Of a DNA stretch of 64,000 nucleotides, positions 56,651 through 64,000 are shown piece after piece. Below the pieces are notes generated by a model. The model searched no databases and was not told the DNA's origin. It saw only the letters and a program-made list of their open reading frames with translations. The position numbers and the translations under genes are program-made. The stretch comes from Bradyrhizobium sp. ISRA430 (GTDB lineage: Bacteria; Pseudomonadota; Alphaproteobacteria; Rhizobiales; Xanthobacteraceae): assembly GCF_029909975.1 (NCBI RefSeq), contig NZ_CP094516.1, forward strand, positions 2,914,001 through 2,978,000. The letters are read 5' to 3'. Positions within the stretch are counted from its first letter, which is position 1, and each line of letters opens with the position of its first letter.

Positions 56651-57322
56651 TTGATCATCACCCGCCGCGCCTTCACCACGATGCTGTCGCTGACCGGGCT
56701 CGCCGCGCTCGCCGGGCTCTCGCCGCTGCGGTTCATCTCCGAGGCCATGATCCCTGAAGCAAAGGCGCAGACCGCCGCCGATGTGGCCAAGCCGGTGTCG
56801 CTGCCCGACATGGCGCTGGGCCCGGCAGACGCCGCCGTCACCATCACCGAATACGCCTCGATGACCTGCCCGCACTGCGCCGCCTTCAACGAGCAGGTGT
56901 TCCCCAAGATCAAGAAGGAATACATCGACGCCGGCAAGGTGCGTTACATCTTCCGCGAGTTCCCGCTCGACATCAAAGCAGCCGCCGGCTCGATGCTGTC
57001 GCGCTGCATCGCCAATGGCGACGCGCCGAAATATTTTGCGGTCACCGACATGCTGTTCCGCCAGCAGAGCGACTGGGTGACGAAGAACACCACCGAGACG
57101 CTGACGCGGATCGGCAAGCAGGCCGGACTCACTCAGCAACAGGTCGAGGCCTGCCTGAAGGACCAGGCGCTGCTCGACAAGATTGCCGCAGACCAGAAAT
57201 ATGCCAGCGATGTGCTGAAGGTCGATTCGACGCCGACCTTCTTCATCAACGGTGAGAAGATCAAGGGCGAGGCCTCGTTCGAGGAATTCGCGAAGAAGAT
57301 CAATCCGCTGCTCAAGAGCTGA
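56651..57322 (+). CDS. DsbA-family thiol oxidoreductase with Tat-type signal
   Basis: The 223-residue protein begins at TTG 56651 with GGGAG seven bases upstream. LIITRRAFTTMLSLTGLAAL is a twin-arginine (TRRAFT) plus hydrophobic signal. The thioredoxin-like domain has the active site MTCPHCAAFNEQVF (CPHC) and the cis-Pro region VDSTPTFFINGEKI. This is the DsbA_4/thiol-disulfide interchange group. Export of a folded DsbA through Tat is unusual, and the start choice should be weighed against ATG 56681-56691 if a Sec signal is preferred. It precedes smc by 230 bp. Confidence 0.88.
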   Translation: MIITRRAFTTMLSLTGLAALAGLSPLRFISEAMIPEAKAQTAADVAKPVSLPDMALGPADAAVTITEYASMTCPHCAAFNEQVFPKIKKEYIDAGKVRYIFREFPLDIKAAAGSMLSRCIANGDAPKYFAVTDMLFRQQSDWVTKNTTETLTRIGKQAGLTQQQVEACLKDQALLDKIAADQKYASDVLKVDSTPTFFINGEKIKGEASFEEFAKKINPLLKS

Positions 57323-57552
57323 TTTGAGCGCTGATTCGCACGCACGAAGCCTGATTCGCGCGGCTGTCGCCGCATCATTCCCGGCACAAATCCCTTGGGA
57401 AAAGCGGCTTTCGCTGGTTGCCCTCGCGGCACGGCGCGGCCATTGTCCAGCCGCATGAGCCGCCTTACGCGACTCGTCCAGACAGCGACATTGCCTTCCA
57501 TGGTATTGTCCCGGCAGGGAGATTCGCGCCCTGTCAACAGAGATGCGTGTTT

Positions 57553-60500
57553 ATGAAGATCACTCGCCTGCGCCTTCATGGCTTCAAGTCGTTCGTTGAG
57601 CCCACCGACTTCGTGATCGAGGCCGGCCTGACCGGCGTGGTCGGACCCAACGGCTGCGGCAAGTCGAACCTCGTCGAAGCGCTGCGCTGGGCGATGGGCG
57701 AGACCTCGCACAAATCGCTGCGCGCCGCTGACATGGATGCGGTGATCTTCGCGGGCTCCGGCAACCGCCCGGCGCGCAACCACGCCGAAGTGACGATGAC
57801 GATCGACAATGCCGATCGCACCGCGCCGGCGGCGATGAACGACAGCCAGCTTCTGGAGATCTCCCGCCGCATCGAACGCGAGGCGGGCTCGGTCTATCGC
57901 ATCAACGGCCGCGACGTCCGCGCCCGCGACGTGCAGATCCTGTTCGCCGACGCCGCCACCGGCGCGCGGTCGCCGGCCCTCGTCCACCAGGGCAAGATCG
58001 GCGAGATCATCCAGGCCAAGCCCGAGCAGCGCCGCCGCGTGCTGGAGGACGCCGCCGGCGTCGCCGGCCTGCACGCCCGCCGCCACGAGGCCGAGCTGCG
58101 GCTGAAGGCCGCCGAAACCAATCTCACCCGCGTCGAGGACGTGATCGGCCAGCTCTCCGGCCAGATGGAAGGCCTGAAGAAGCAGGCCCGCCAGGCCGTG
58201 CGCTATCGCGAGGTCGCGGCGAAGGTCCGTAAGGCGGAGGCCACGCTGTTCCATCTGCGCTGGATCGCGGCCCATGCCGAGGTCAACGATTCCGGCCAGA
58301 CCCATGATCTCGCCGTGCGCGAGATGGCCGAGCGCACCCAGCATCAGGCGGAAGCCGCCCGCATCCAGGCGATCCGGGCTGCCGAGATGCCGGCGCTGCG
58401 CGATGCGGAAGCGCGTGCCGCGGCCGGCCTGCAGCGGCTGACCAATGCCCGCGAGATGCTCGACCGCGAGGAAGAGCGCGCCAAGGAGCGCGTCGCCGAG
58501 CTCGAGCGCCGGCTGACGCAGTTCGAGGGCGATATAGCCCGCGCCCAGCAGCAGACCATGGATGCGGACGTCGCGCTGCAGCGGCTCGACACCGAAGACG
58601 CCGAGCTGAAGGAAGAGATCAAGTCGCGCGTCGAGAAGCGCTCCGGCGTCGATGAGCGCGTGTCAGAGGCTGAGGCGACGCTCGCCGAAGTCGAGCAGCA
58701 GTTCGCCGAACTCACCACCTCGCTCGCCGACCTCACTGCCAAGCGCAACCAATTAGAGGCCAACGTCCGCACCCATCGCGACAAGCTCGCCCGGCTCGAC
58801 CAGGAGATCGCCAATGTCGCGGCCGAGGAGCAGAAGCTCGCGGAGGAGACCGGCGGTTTCGGCGATCTCGACGAGCTGACCGCGGCGGTCGAGAACGCGG
58901 AACAGACGCTTGCAGCTTCGGAAGCCGCTGCCCAAGCGAGCGAAGCCGCCCACGTCGCCGCGCGCCAGACGCTGGAATCCTCGCGCTCGCCGCTGAATGA
59001 GGCCGACAAGCGGGTACAGCGGCTCGAGACCGAGGCGCGCACGATCTCCAAGATCGTCAACGGCGAGACCAAGAACCTGTGGCCGCCGATCATCGACGGC
59101 ATCACCGTCGACAAGGGCTTTGAAAAGGCGATCGGCGCCGCGCTTGGCGACGATCTCGATGCGCCGGTCGATCCGTCGGCGCCGATGCGCTGGACCAATG
59201 CCGGCGTCACCGAAGGCGATCCGGCGCTGCCCGACGGCGTCGTGCCGCTCGCCAACCATGTGCAGGCGCCAGCCGAACTGGCGCGCCGCCTGGCGCAGAT
59301 CGGCGTGGTGCCGCGCGAGCGCGGCGCCGAGCTGGTGTCGCAGCTCAAGACCGGCCAGCGGCTGGTCTCGCCCGAAGGCGACGTCTGGCGTTGGGACGGC
59401 TTTGTCGCGGCGGCTCACGCGCCGACCGGCGCCGCGCGGCGTCTTGCCGAACGCGCGCGCCTCGTCGACATCGAGAACGAGCTGGAGCAGGCCCGTATCG
59501 ATGCGCAGATCAAGCGTCAGGCGCTGGAGAATGCCGAAGCCGAATTGCAGATGGCCGCGAGCACCGAAGGCGCCTCGCGCGAAGCCTGGCGCGCCGCGCA
59601 GCGCGAGCTCAACGCCGCGCGCGAGCGCCATGCCACGACCGAACGCGAGATCAATCGTCACTCCGCCCGCAAGTCGGCGCTCATCGAAGCGCACAGCCGC
59701 CTTGCGGCCGATCGCGCCGAGGCCGAAGCCGCACACGAATATGCCGCGGCCGCGATCACCGAGCTGCCGTCGAGCGAAGACACCGAAACCCGGCTCGCCG
59801 CCGTCCGCAGCGACATCGAGGGCCATCGCCGCATGGCTGCCCAGGTCCGCGCCGAGGCGCAGGCGCTGGCGCGCGAGGCCGAGCTCGCCGACCGCCGCGT
59901 GCAGGCGATCCTCGCCGAGCGCACCGAGTGGCAGAACCGCAAGGGCAGCGCAGCCTCCCACATCGACACCATCCAGGCCCGCATCACCGAAGTCTCGATC
60001 GAGCGCAGCGATCTCGAAAACGCGCCGGCCGTGTTCGCCGAGAAGCGCAGCGCGCTGATCACCGAGATCGAATATGCCGAGAACGACCGCCGCATCGCCG
60101 CCGACGCGCTCGCCGCCGCGGAAACCGCGATGGCGGAGACGGATCGTGTCGCGAAGTTGACGCTCGAGGCGCTGTCGAGCTCGCGTGAGGCCACCGCCCG
60201 CGCCGAGGAGCGCATGGAAGGCGCACGGCGCCGACTCGAGGACATCGAGCGCGAAATCCGCGACATGCTGGAAGTCGAGCCGCAGGCCGTCGCCGGCCTC
60301 GCCGAGATCGAGCCCGGTGCCGAGCTGCCGCCGCTGCACGAGATCGAGGAAGATCTCGAAAAGATGCGCCGCGACCGCGAGCGCCTGGGCGCGGTCAACC
60401 TGCGCGCCGAGGAAGAGCTGCGCGAAGTCGAGGGCCAGCACACCGGCCTCGTTACCGAGCGCGACGACCTCGTCGAGGCCATCAAGCGGCTGCGCCAGGG

Positions 60501-61017
60501 CATCCAGAGCCTCAACAAGGAAGCCCGCGAGCGGCTCCTCACCTCGTTCGAGGTGGTCAACAACCACTTCAAGCGCCTGTTCGTCGAGCTGTTCGGCGGC
60601 GGCGAGGCGGCGCTGCACCTGATCGAGAGCGACGATCCGCTGGAGGCCGGCCTCGAGATCATCGCAAAGCCCCCGGGCAAGAAGCCGCAGACGCTGTCGC
60701 TGCTCTCGGGCGGCGAGCAGGCGCTGACGGCGATGGCGTTGATCTTCGCCGTGTTCCTCACCAACCCCTCGCCGATCTGCGTGCTGGACGAAGTCGACGC
60801 ACCGCTGGACGATCACAACGTCGAGCGCTACTGCAACCTCTTGCACGAGATGACCGGCTCGACCGACACGCGCTTCATCATCATCACGCACAACCCGATC
60901 ACCATGGCGCGGATGAACCGGCTGTTCGGCGTCACCATGGCCGAGCGCGGCGTCTCGCAGCTCGTGTCGGTGAGCCTGCAAGAGGCGGTGGAGATCCTCG
61001 ATCAGAACGTGGCGTGA
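57553..61017 (+). CDS. smc: Chromosome segregation protein SMC
   Basis: SMC with long coiled coils that compacts and segregates the chromosome as part of condensin. MKITRLRLHGFKSFVEPTDF opens the ATPase head and VGPNGCGKSNLVEALRWAMG is Walker A. LLSGGEQALTAMALIFAVFL is the ABC signature and PICVLDEVDAPLDDHNVERY Walker B. A hinge region lies near residues 520-640, between two Ala/Glu/Arg-rich coiled coils. 1154 residues is normal. ATG 57553 is the start; the frame is open 45 codons upstream. ScpA/B are not nearby. Confidence 0.97.
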   Translation: MKITRLRLHGFKSFVEPTDFVIEAGLTGVVGPNGCGKSNLVEALRWAMGETSHKSLRAADMDAVIFAGSGNRPARNHAEVTMTIDNADRTAPAAMNDSQLLEISRRIEREAGSVYRINGRDVRARDVQILFADAATGARSPALVHQGKIGEIIQAKPEQRRRVLEDAAGVAGLHARRHEAELRLKAAETNLTRVEDVIGQLSGQMEGLKKQARQAVRYREVAAKVRKAEATLFHLRWIAAHAEVNDSGQTHDLAVREMAERTQHQAEAARIQAIRAAEMPALRDAEARAAAGLQRLTNAREMLDREEERAKERVAELERRLTQFEGDIARAQQQTMDADVALQRLDTEDAELKEEIKSRVEKRSGVDERVSEAEATLAEVEQQFAELTTSLADLTAKRNQLEANVRTHRDKLARLDQEIANVAAEEQKLAEETGGFGDLDELTAAVENAEQTLAASEAAAQASEAAHVAARQTLESSRSPLNEADKRVQRLETEARTISKIVNGETKNLWPPIIDGITVDKGFEKAIGAALGDDLDAPVDPSAPMRWTNAGVTEGDPALPDGVVPLANHVQAPAELARRLAQIGVVPRERGAELVSQLKTGQRLVSPEGDVWRWDGFVAAAHAPTGAARRLAERARLVDIENELEQARIDAQIKRQALENAEAELQMAASTEGASREAWRAAQRELNAARERHATTEREINRHSARKSALIEAHSRLAADRAEAEAAHEYAAAAITELPSSEDTETRLAAVRSDIEGHRRMAAQVRAEAQALAREAELADRRVQAILAERTEWQNRKGSAASHIDTIQARITEVSIERSDLENAPAVFAEKRSALITEIEYAENDRRIAADALAAAETAMAETDRVAKLTLEALSSSREATARAEERMEGARRRLEDIEREIRDMLEVEPQAVAGLAEIEPGAELPPLHEIEEDLEKMRRDRERLGAVNLRAEEELREVEGQHTGLVTERDDLVEAIKRLRQGIQSLNKEARERLLTSFEVVNNHFKRLFVELFGGGEAALHLIESDDPLEAGLEIIAKPPGKKPQTLSLLSGGEQALTAMALIFAVFLTNPSPICVLDEVDAPLDDHNVERYCNLLHEMTGSTDTRFIIITHNPITMARMNRLFGVTMAERGVSQLVSVSLQEAVEILDQNVA

Positions 61018-61042
61018 GACTGCGGTCGCTCCACAACCATTG

Positions 61043-61150
61043 ACGTCATCATCCGCCCAGGCGGATGATCCAGTACGCTGCGGCTTCTCCTCAATTGACC
61101 GGCGCTGCCTCGGAGTACTGGATGCCCCGCCTGCACAGGGCATGACGGTG
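61043..61150. repeat. Palindromic repeat (CATCATCCGCC type)
   Basis: CGTCATCATCCGCC-GGCGGATGATCCAGTAC is answered by GTACTGGATGCCCCGCC and GGGCATGACG. It shares CCAGTAC/GTACTGG inner arms with the element at 7063-7169 and ends 5 bases before the next start. Confidence 0.75.
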
Positions 61151-61154
61151 GAAA

Positions 61155-62132
61155 ATGATCTCGCCCACGCTTCCCGCTGAACTGAAAGCCGCGCTCGACG
61201 GCAAGCTCCAGGGCTTTTCCCGCAGCGATGCGGCACGACGGTCGTCGCAGATCTCCAGCACCTATCGCGCGGGCGGCGGCTCGGGCACGATCAAGTCCGA
61301 GGCCGATGCGCTCGCCTACGCGCTGGCGCGGATGCCGGCGACCTACGCCGCCGTCGCCGCAAGCCTGAACGCGCTGACCGCGATCGTGCCGGACTTGGCT
61401 CCCGAAATCCTGCTCGACGTCGGCGCAGGCCCGGGCACTGCGAGCTGGGCCGCTGCGGAGGCCTTTCCTTCACTGCAAGACTTCACCCTGCTCGATGCCA
61501 ACGCCACGCTAAGCCGGCTGGCGCTCGAGCTCGCCGGCGACAGCGCGCGTCTGGCGGATTGCCGCTACCTGTCGGGCGACGCCGGAACCAACCTCGCAGA
61601 GGTCCCGCCCGCCGACATCGTCATCGCCAGCTACGTCATTGGCGAGCTCGCTGAGAGCGATCAGCGTGCGCTTACGGAAGCCATGTGGGCAAAGGCGCGC
61701 CATGCGCTGGTCGTGATCGAGCCCGGCACGCCGGCCGGCTACGCCCGCATCCTCGCGCTGCGCCAGCACCTGATCACGGCAGGCGCCTATGTCGCGGCTC
61801 CTTGCCCGCACGAAAAGCCTTGTCCGCTCACCGCGCCCGACTGGTGCCATTTCTCCCAACGCCTGCCGCGCTCGCAGGCGCACCGGCAGATCAAGGGCGC
61901 CGAGGTGCCGTTCGAGGACGAGCGGTTCATCTACGTGGCACTGACCCGCGCGCCGCCCGCGGGGCGCGCCACACGCGTACTGGCGCCGCCTGACGTCGGC
62001 AAGGCCGAGATCACGGCAAAGCTCTGCACTCCAAACGGCCTTGCCATCACGAAGGTGCCGCGGCGCGACAAGGCCGCTTATGCGAGCGCCCGGCGCTGGC
62101 GCTGGGGCGATGGCGTCATGTCCGAAAGTTAA
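61155..62132 (+). CDS. Rsm22-like SAM methyltransferase
   Basis: The 325 residues carry PEILLDVGAGPGTASWAAAE (SAM motif I), DIVIASYVIGELAESDQRAL and a C-terminal zinc/Fe-S-like cluster APCPHEKPCPLTAPDWCHFS with three to four Cys in the pattern seen in the Rsm22 family (mitochondrial METTL17 relatives bind a [4Fe-4S] cluster). A role in ribosomal small subunit maturation is inferred from that family. The start is ATG 61155. Confidence 0.88.
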   Translation: MISPTLPAELKAALDGKLQGFSRSDAARRSSQISSTYRAGGGSGTIKSEADALAYALARMPATYAAVAASLNALTAIVPDLAPEILLDVGAGPGTASWAAAEAFPSLQDFTLLDANATLSRLALELAGDSARLADCRYLSGDAGTNLAEVPPADIVIASYVIGELAESDQRALTEAMWAKARHALVVIEPGTPAGYARILALRQHLITAGAYVAAPCPHEKPCPLTAPDWCHFSQRLPRSQAHRQIKGAEVPFEDERFIYVALTRAPPAGRATRVLAPPDVGKAEITAKLCTPNGLAITKVPRRDKAAYASARRWRWGDGVMSES

Positions 62133-62267
62133 CGCCGTTCTGCGCTTTTTCCATTGAACTCGGACGGGTCCACGTCCGACCAAGGCTTACCTCCCCTCCG
62201 CGCCGGCCTGCCGTCCGGCGCCGTTTTGGTTTACCCTGCCCGCCTCAATCCCCTTCAGGAGTTCTCC

Positions 62268-62828
62268 ATGTCGACCGGCTGGATCGTTCTCGGCGTTATC
62301 GTCGTCCTCGTGCTGTTCGCCTTCGGCGCCTACAACCGGCTTGTGACGCTGAGCCAGCGCGTCGGCCAGGCCTTTGCCGACATCGACGTGCAGCTCAAGC
62401 AGCGCCACGACCTGATCCCGAACCTAGTCGAGACAGTGAAGGGCTACGCAGCGCATGAGCGCGGCACGCTGGACGACGTCATCAAGGCGCGCAATTCGGC
62501 GATGTCGGCGCAGGGGCCGGCGCAGGTCTCCGCGGCCGAGAACCAGCTCTCCGGCGCACTCGGCCGGCTGATCGCGCTGTCGGAGGCCTATCCGGACCTC
62601 AAGGCCAATGCCAATTTCCAGCAGCTCGCCGCCGAGCTCTCCGACCTCGAGAACAAGATCGCGGCGAGCCGCCGCTTCTTCAACAACGCGGTGCAGGAGT
62701 ACAACACCGGCATCCAGCAGATGCCCGCCGCGCTGTTCGCCGGCATGTTCGGCTTCACGCGCAAGGATTTCTTCGATCTCGGCGCAAGCCGTACCGAGGT
62801 CGAGGCGACGCCGCAGGTGAAGTTCTGA
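62268..62828 (+). CDS. lemA: LemA family protein
   Basis: A 186-residue protein: one N-terminal membrane helix (MSTGWIVLGVIVVLVLFAFG), then YNRLVTLSQRVGQAFADIDV and QLKQRHDLIPNLVETVKGYA, the LemA signature of a three-helix extracytoplasmic bundle. AGGAG at 62257-62261 fixes ATG 62268. It lies upstream of an M48 peptidase, a common pairing in bacteria, though function is not settled. Confidence 0.93.
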   Translation: MSTGWIVLGVIVVLVLFAFGAYNRLVTLSQRVGQAFADIDVQLKQRHDLIPNLVETVKGYAAHERGTLDDVIKARNSAMSAQGPAQVSAAENQLSGALGRLIALSEAYPDLKANANFQQLAAELSDLENKIAASRRFFNNAVQEYNTGIQQMPAALFAGMFGFTRKDFFDLGASRTEVEATPQVKF

Positions 62829-62869
62829 TTGCCCGGGTGGCCCGCACTCCTTCTCACATTCTCACATTC

Positions 62870-62975
62870 GTCATTGCGCAAGTGCGCAATGGAGCGCGTC
62901 GGTGACGCGAACCCGGACTCTCGATCGAGACACTAAGCTCCAGATTCCGGGTTCACGCCGCTAGCGTGCCCCCGA
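62870..62975. repeat. Intergenic repeat between lemA and the M48 gene
   Basis: CGTCATTGCGCAAGTGCGCAATGG is a compact palindrome, followed by GGTGACGCGAACCCGG and its partner CCGGGTTCACGCC. It belongs to the dispersed palindrome group seen elsewhere in the window. Confidence 0.7.
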
Positions 62976-63000
62976 TTGAGAGGAGCTAACGGAAACAGCC

Positions 63001-64000
63001 ATGGCTGCGTATGGTCTCTACACGCATATCGCCTCGAACAAGTTCCGTTCGATACTGCTGCTCGCCGGCCTGTTCCTGCTGTTCTACGTGCTGGTCTTCG
63101 CCGGCGCGCTGGTTGCCGAAGTCGTCCTCGACAGCAATCGGACCGTCAGTTTCTACCTCAGCCGCGCGTTCCACGACTTGATCGTCGCCTCGCCCTTCGC
63201 AACGATCGCGGCGATTGCGTGGATCGTGATTGCCTACTTCTTCCACCAGTCGATGATCGACGCGGTGACCGGCGGCCATAGCGTGACTCGCCAGGAGCAG
63301 CCGCGGCTCTACAATCTCCTCGAAAATCTCTGCATCTCGCGCGGCATCACGATGCCGAAGCTGAAGATCATGGAGAGCCCGGCGCTGAACGCCTTCGCGA
63401 CCGGCCTCAATCCGCGGCAATATGCGATCACCGTCACCACGGGTCTCCTCAAAGCGCTGAACGACCAGGAGATCGAGGCGGTGCTGGGTCACGAGCTGAC
63501 CCACATCAGGAACGGCGACGTGCAGCTCATGGTCGTCGCCGTCATCATCGCCGGCGTGGTCGGCTTCTTCGGCGAACTGTTCTTCCGCCTGTTCACGAGC
63601 TTCGACTGGAGCCCGAGCTCCGGCGGCTCATGGTCATCGGGCTCATCCTCCTCGTCGCGCTCGTCCTCGTCATCGAGCGACAGAAAGAGTTCCGGCGGCG
63701 GCGCGGTGATCGTCATCATCATCGCGGTGGCGCTGATCGTGCTGGCCTGGCTGTTGTCGCAGGTGGTGAAGCTCGCGCTGTCGCGTTCGCGCGAATTTCT
63801 CGCCGACGCCGGTTCGGTGGAGCTGACGAAGAATCCCGACGCGATGATCACGGCGCTGCGCAAGATCGAAGGCCGCGGCGAATTGCCGGGCGCGACCTCG
63901 GCGGTGATGGAGCTCTGCGTCGACAATCCCCGCGAGGGTTTTGCCGACCTGTTCGCGACCCACCCGTCGGTCAAGTCCCGGGTCGACGCGCTGATCAAGT
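63001..64000 (+). CDS. M48 family peptidase (3' end outside the window)
   Basis: The frame starts at ATG 63001 (MAAYGLYTHIASNKFRSILL) and runs past the window end, with about 333 residues visible. Two or three membrane helices are followed by GHELTHIRNGDVQLMVVAVI, the HExxH zinc motif of Ste24/HtpX-like peptidases, then a later REFLADAGSVELTKNPDAM (third ligand region, Glu). A Ser-rich insertion of about 30 residues (SSGSSSSSRSSSSSS type) splits the domain after the second helix pair. It follows lemA by 172 bp, in line with known lemA-M48 pairing. Confidence 0.93.
   Translation, partial: MAAYGLYTHIASNKFRSILLLAGLFLLFYVLVFAGALVAEVVLDSNRTVSFYLSRAFHDLIVASPFATIAAIAWIVIAYFFHQSMIDAVTGGHSVTRQEQPRLYNLLENLCISRGITMPKLKIMESPALNAFATGLNPRQYAITVTTGLLKALNDQEIEAVLGHELTHIRNGDVQLMVVAVIIAGVVGFFGELFFRLFTSFDWSPSSGGSWSSGSSSSSRSSSSSSDRKSSGGGAVIVIIIAVALIVLAWLLSQVVKLALSRSREFLADAGSVELTKNPDAMITALRKIEGRGELPGATSAVMELCVDNPREGFADLFATHPSVKSRVDALIK

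Noticed and set aside
58753..61236. Long antisense frame (over 800 codons) covering smc
   Set aside because: The opposite strand encodes SMC with all ATPase motifs; the antisense reading has no signature.
62872..62890. TTGC...GCAA palindrome as an oxygen-regulator box
   Set aside because: The spacer is 8 nt rather than 6, and it lies in a repeat palindrome.

Overview
The window is high-GC, densely coded alphaproteobacterial chromosome. It most resembles Bradyrhizobium or a close relative in the Nitrobacteraceae. The signs are: a CcrM GANTC methylase; an EcfG-type general-stress promoter; a FixK2-type box; a family-4-like uracil-DNA glycosylase lacking most Fe-S cysteines; Ala/Lys/Pro-rich tails on PPDK and RNase HII; and many palindromic intergenic repeats of the kind common in Bradyrhizobium. 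No rRNA, tRNA, CRISPR array, intact transposase or prophage was seen, so most of the window is core chromosome.

Layout. 1-5.3 kb: an MFS transporter (cut by the window edge) diverges from the nadA-nadB-nadC operon for de novo NAD synthesis, with a 21-bp dyad upstream. 5.3-15.7 kb, mostly minus strand: a SleB-type cell wall hydrolase, pyruvate phosphate dikinase, two divergent small stress-type genes (DUF3096, DUF1236), glyQ-glyS and an S49 peptidase. 16.3-18.6 kb: a micro-ORF behind a textbook EcfG promoter, a DUF2007/methyltransferase pair, and a polyprenyl diphosphate synthase. 19-22.5 kb: HxlR regulator plus KAS II, a LysE exporter and an alpha/beta hydrolase. 22.6-32.6 kb: ispE, a TPR lipoprotein-like protein, ETF-QO, uracil-DNA glycosylase, a GT39-like membrane protein, rnhB, a VOC protein and a radical SAM protein.

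32.7-36.4 kb: phosphoketolase and acetate kinase form a two-gene operon behind a perfect FixK2-consensus box. This would give microoxic cleavage of xylulose-5-P/fructose-6-P to acetyl-P and then acetate plus ATP. 36.6-44.4 kb: a zinc-ribbon/RMD1 pair, a degenerate GT2 protein, a MarR-GNAT fusion under a long operator, moaB, a YpfJ-type zinc peptidase, ccrM with three GANTC sites and a CtrA-like box at its 5' end, and a GST. 44.5-50.4 kb: a chemoreceptor, a divergent LysR/NTF2-like pair with a perfect dyad, a second GST and an FAD monooxygenase. 50.4-54.3 kb is the only clearly accessory segment: an AraC regulator in AT-richer DNA, about 1 kb of gene debris, and a PaaK-like adenylating enzyme. 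54.3-64 kb returns to core genes: thioesterase, mutY, a DUF721/DciA-like gene, a Tat-type DsbA, smc, an Rsm22-like methyltransferase, lemA and an M48 peptidase (cut by the window end).

No wholly new multi-gene system is evident. The strongest leads are regulatory or small: the EcfG-driven overlapping micro-ORFs at 16.3 kb, the FixK2-box phosphoketolase operon, the methylation-site cluster at ccrM, and the accessory AraC/PaaK-like segment. Many genes begin at GTG or TTG, and the starts given here follow Shine-Dalgarno evidence rather than the longest frame.
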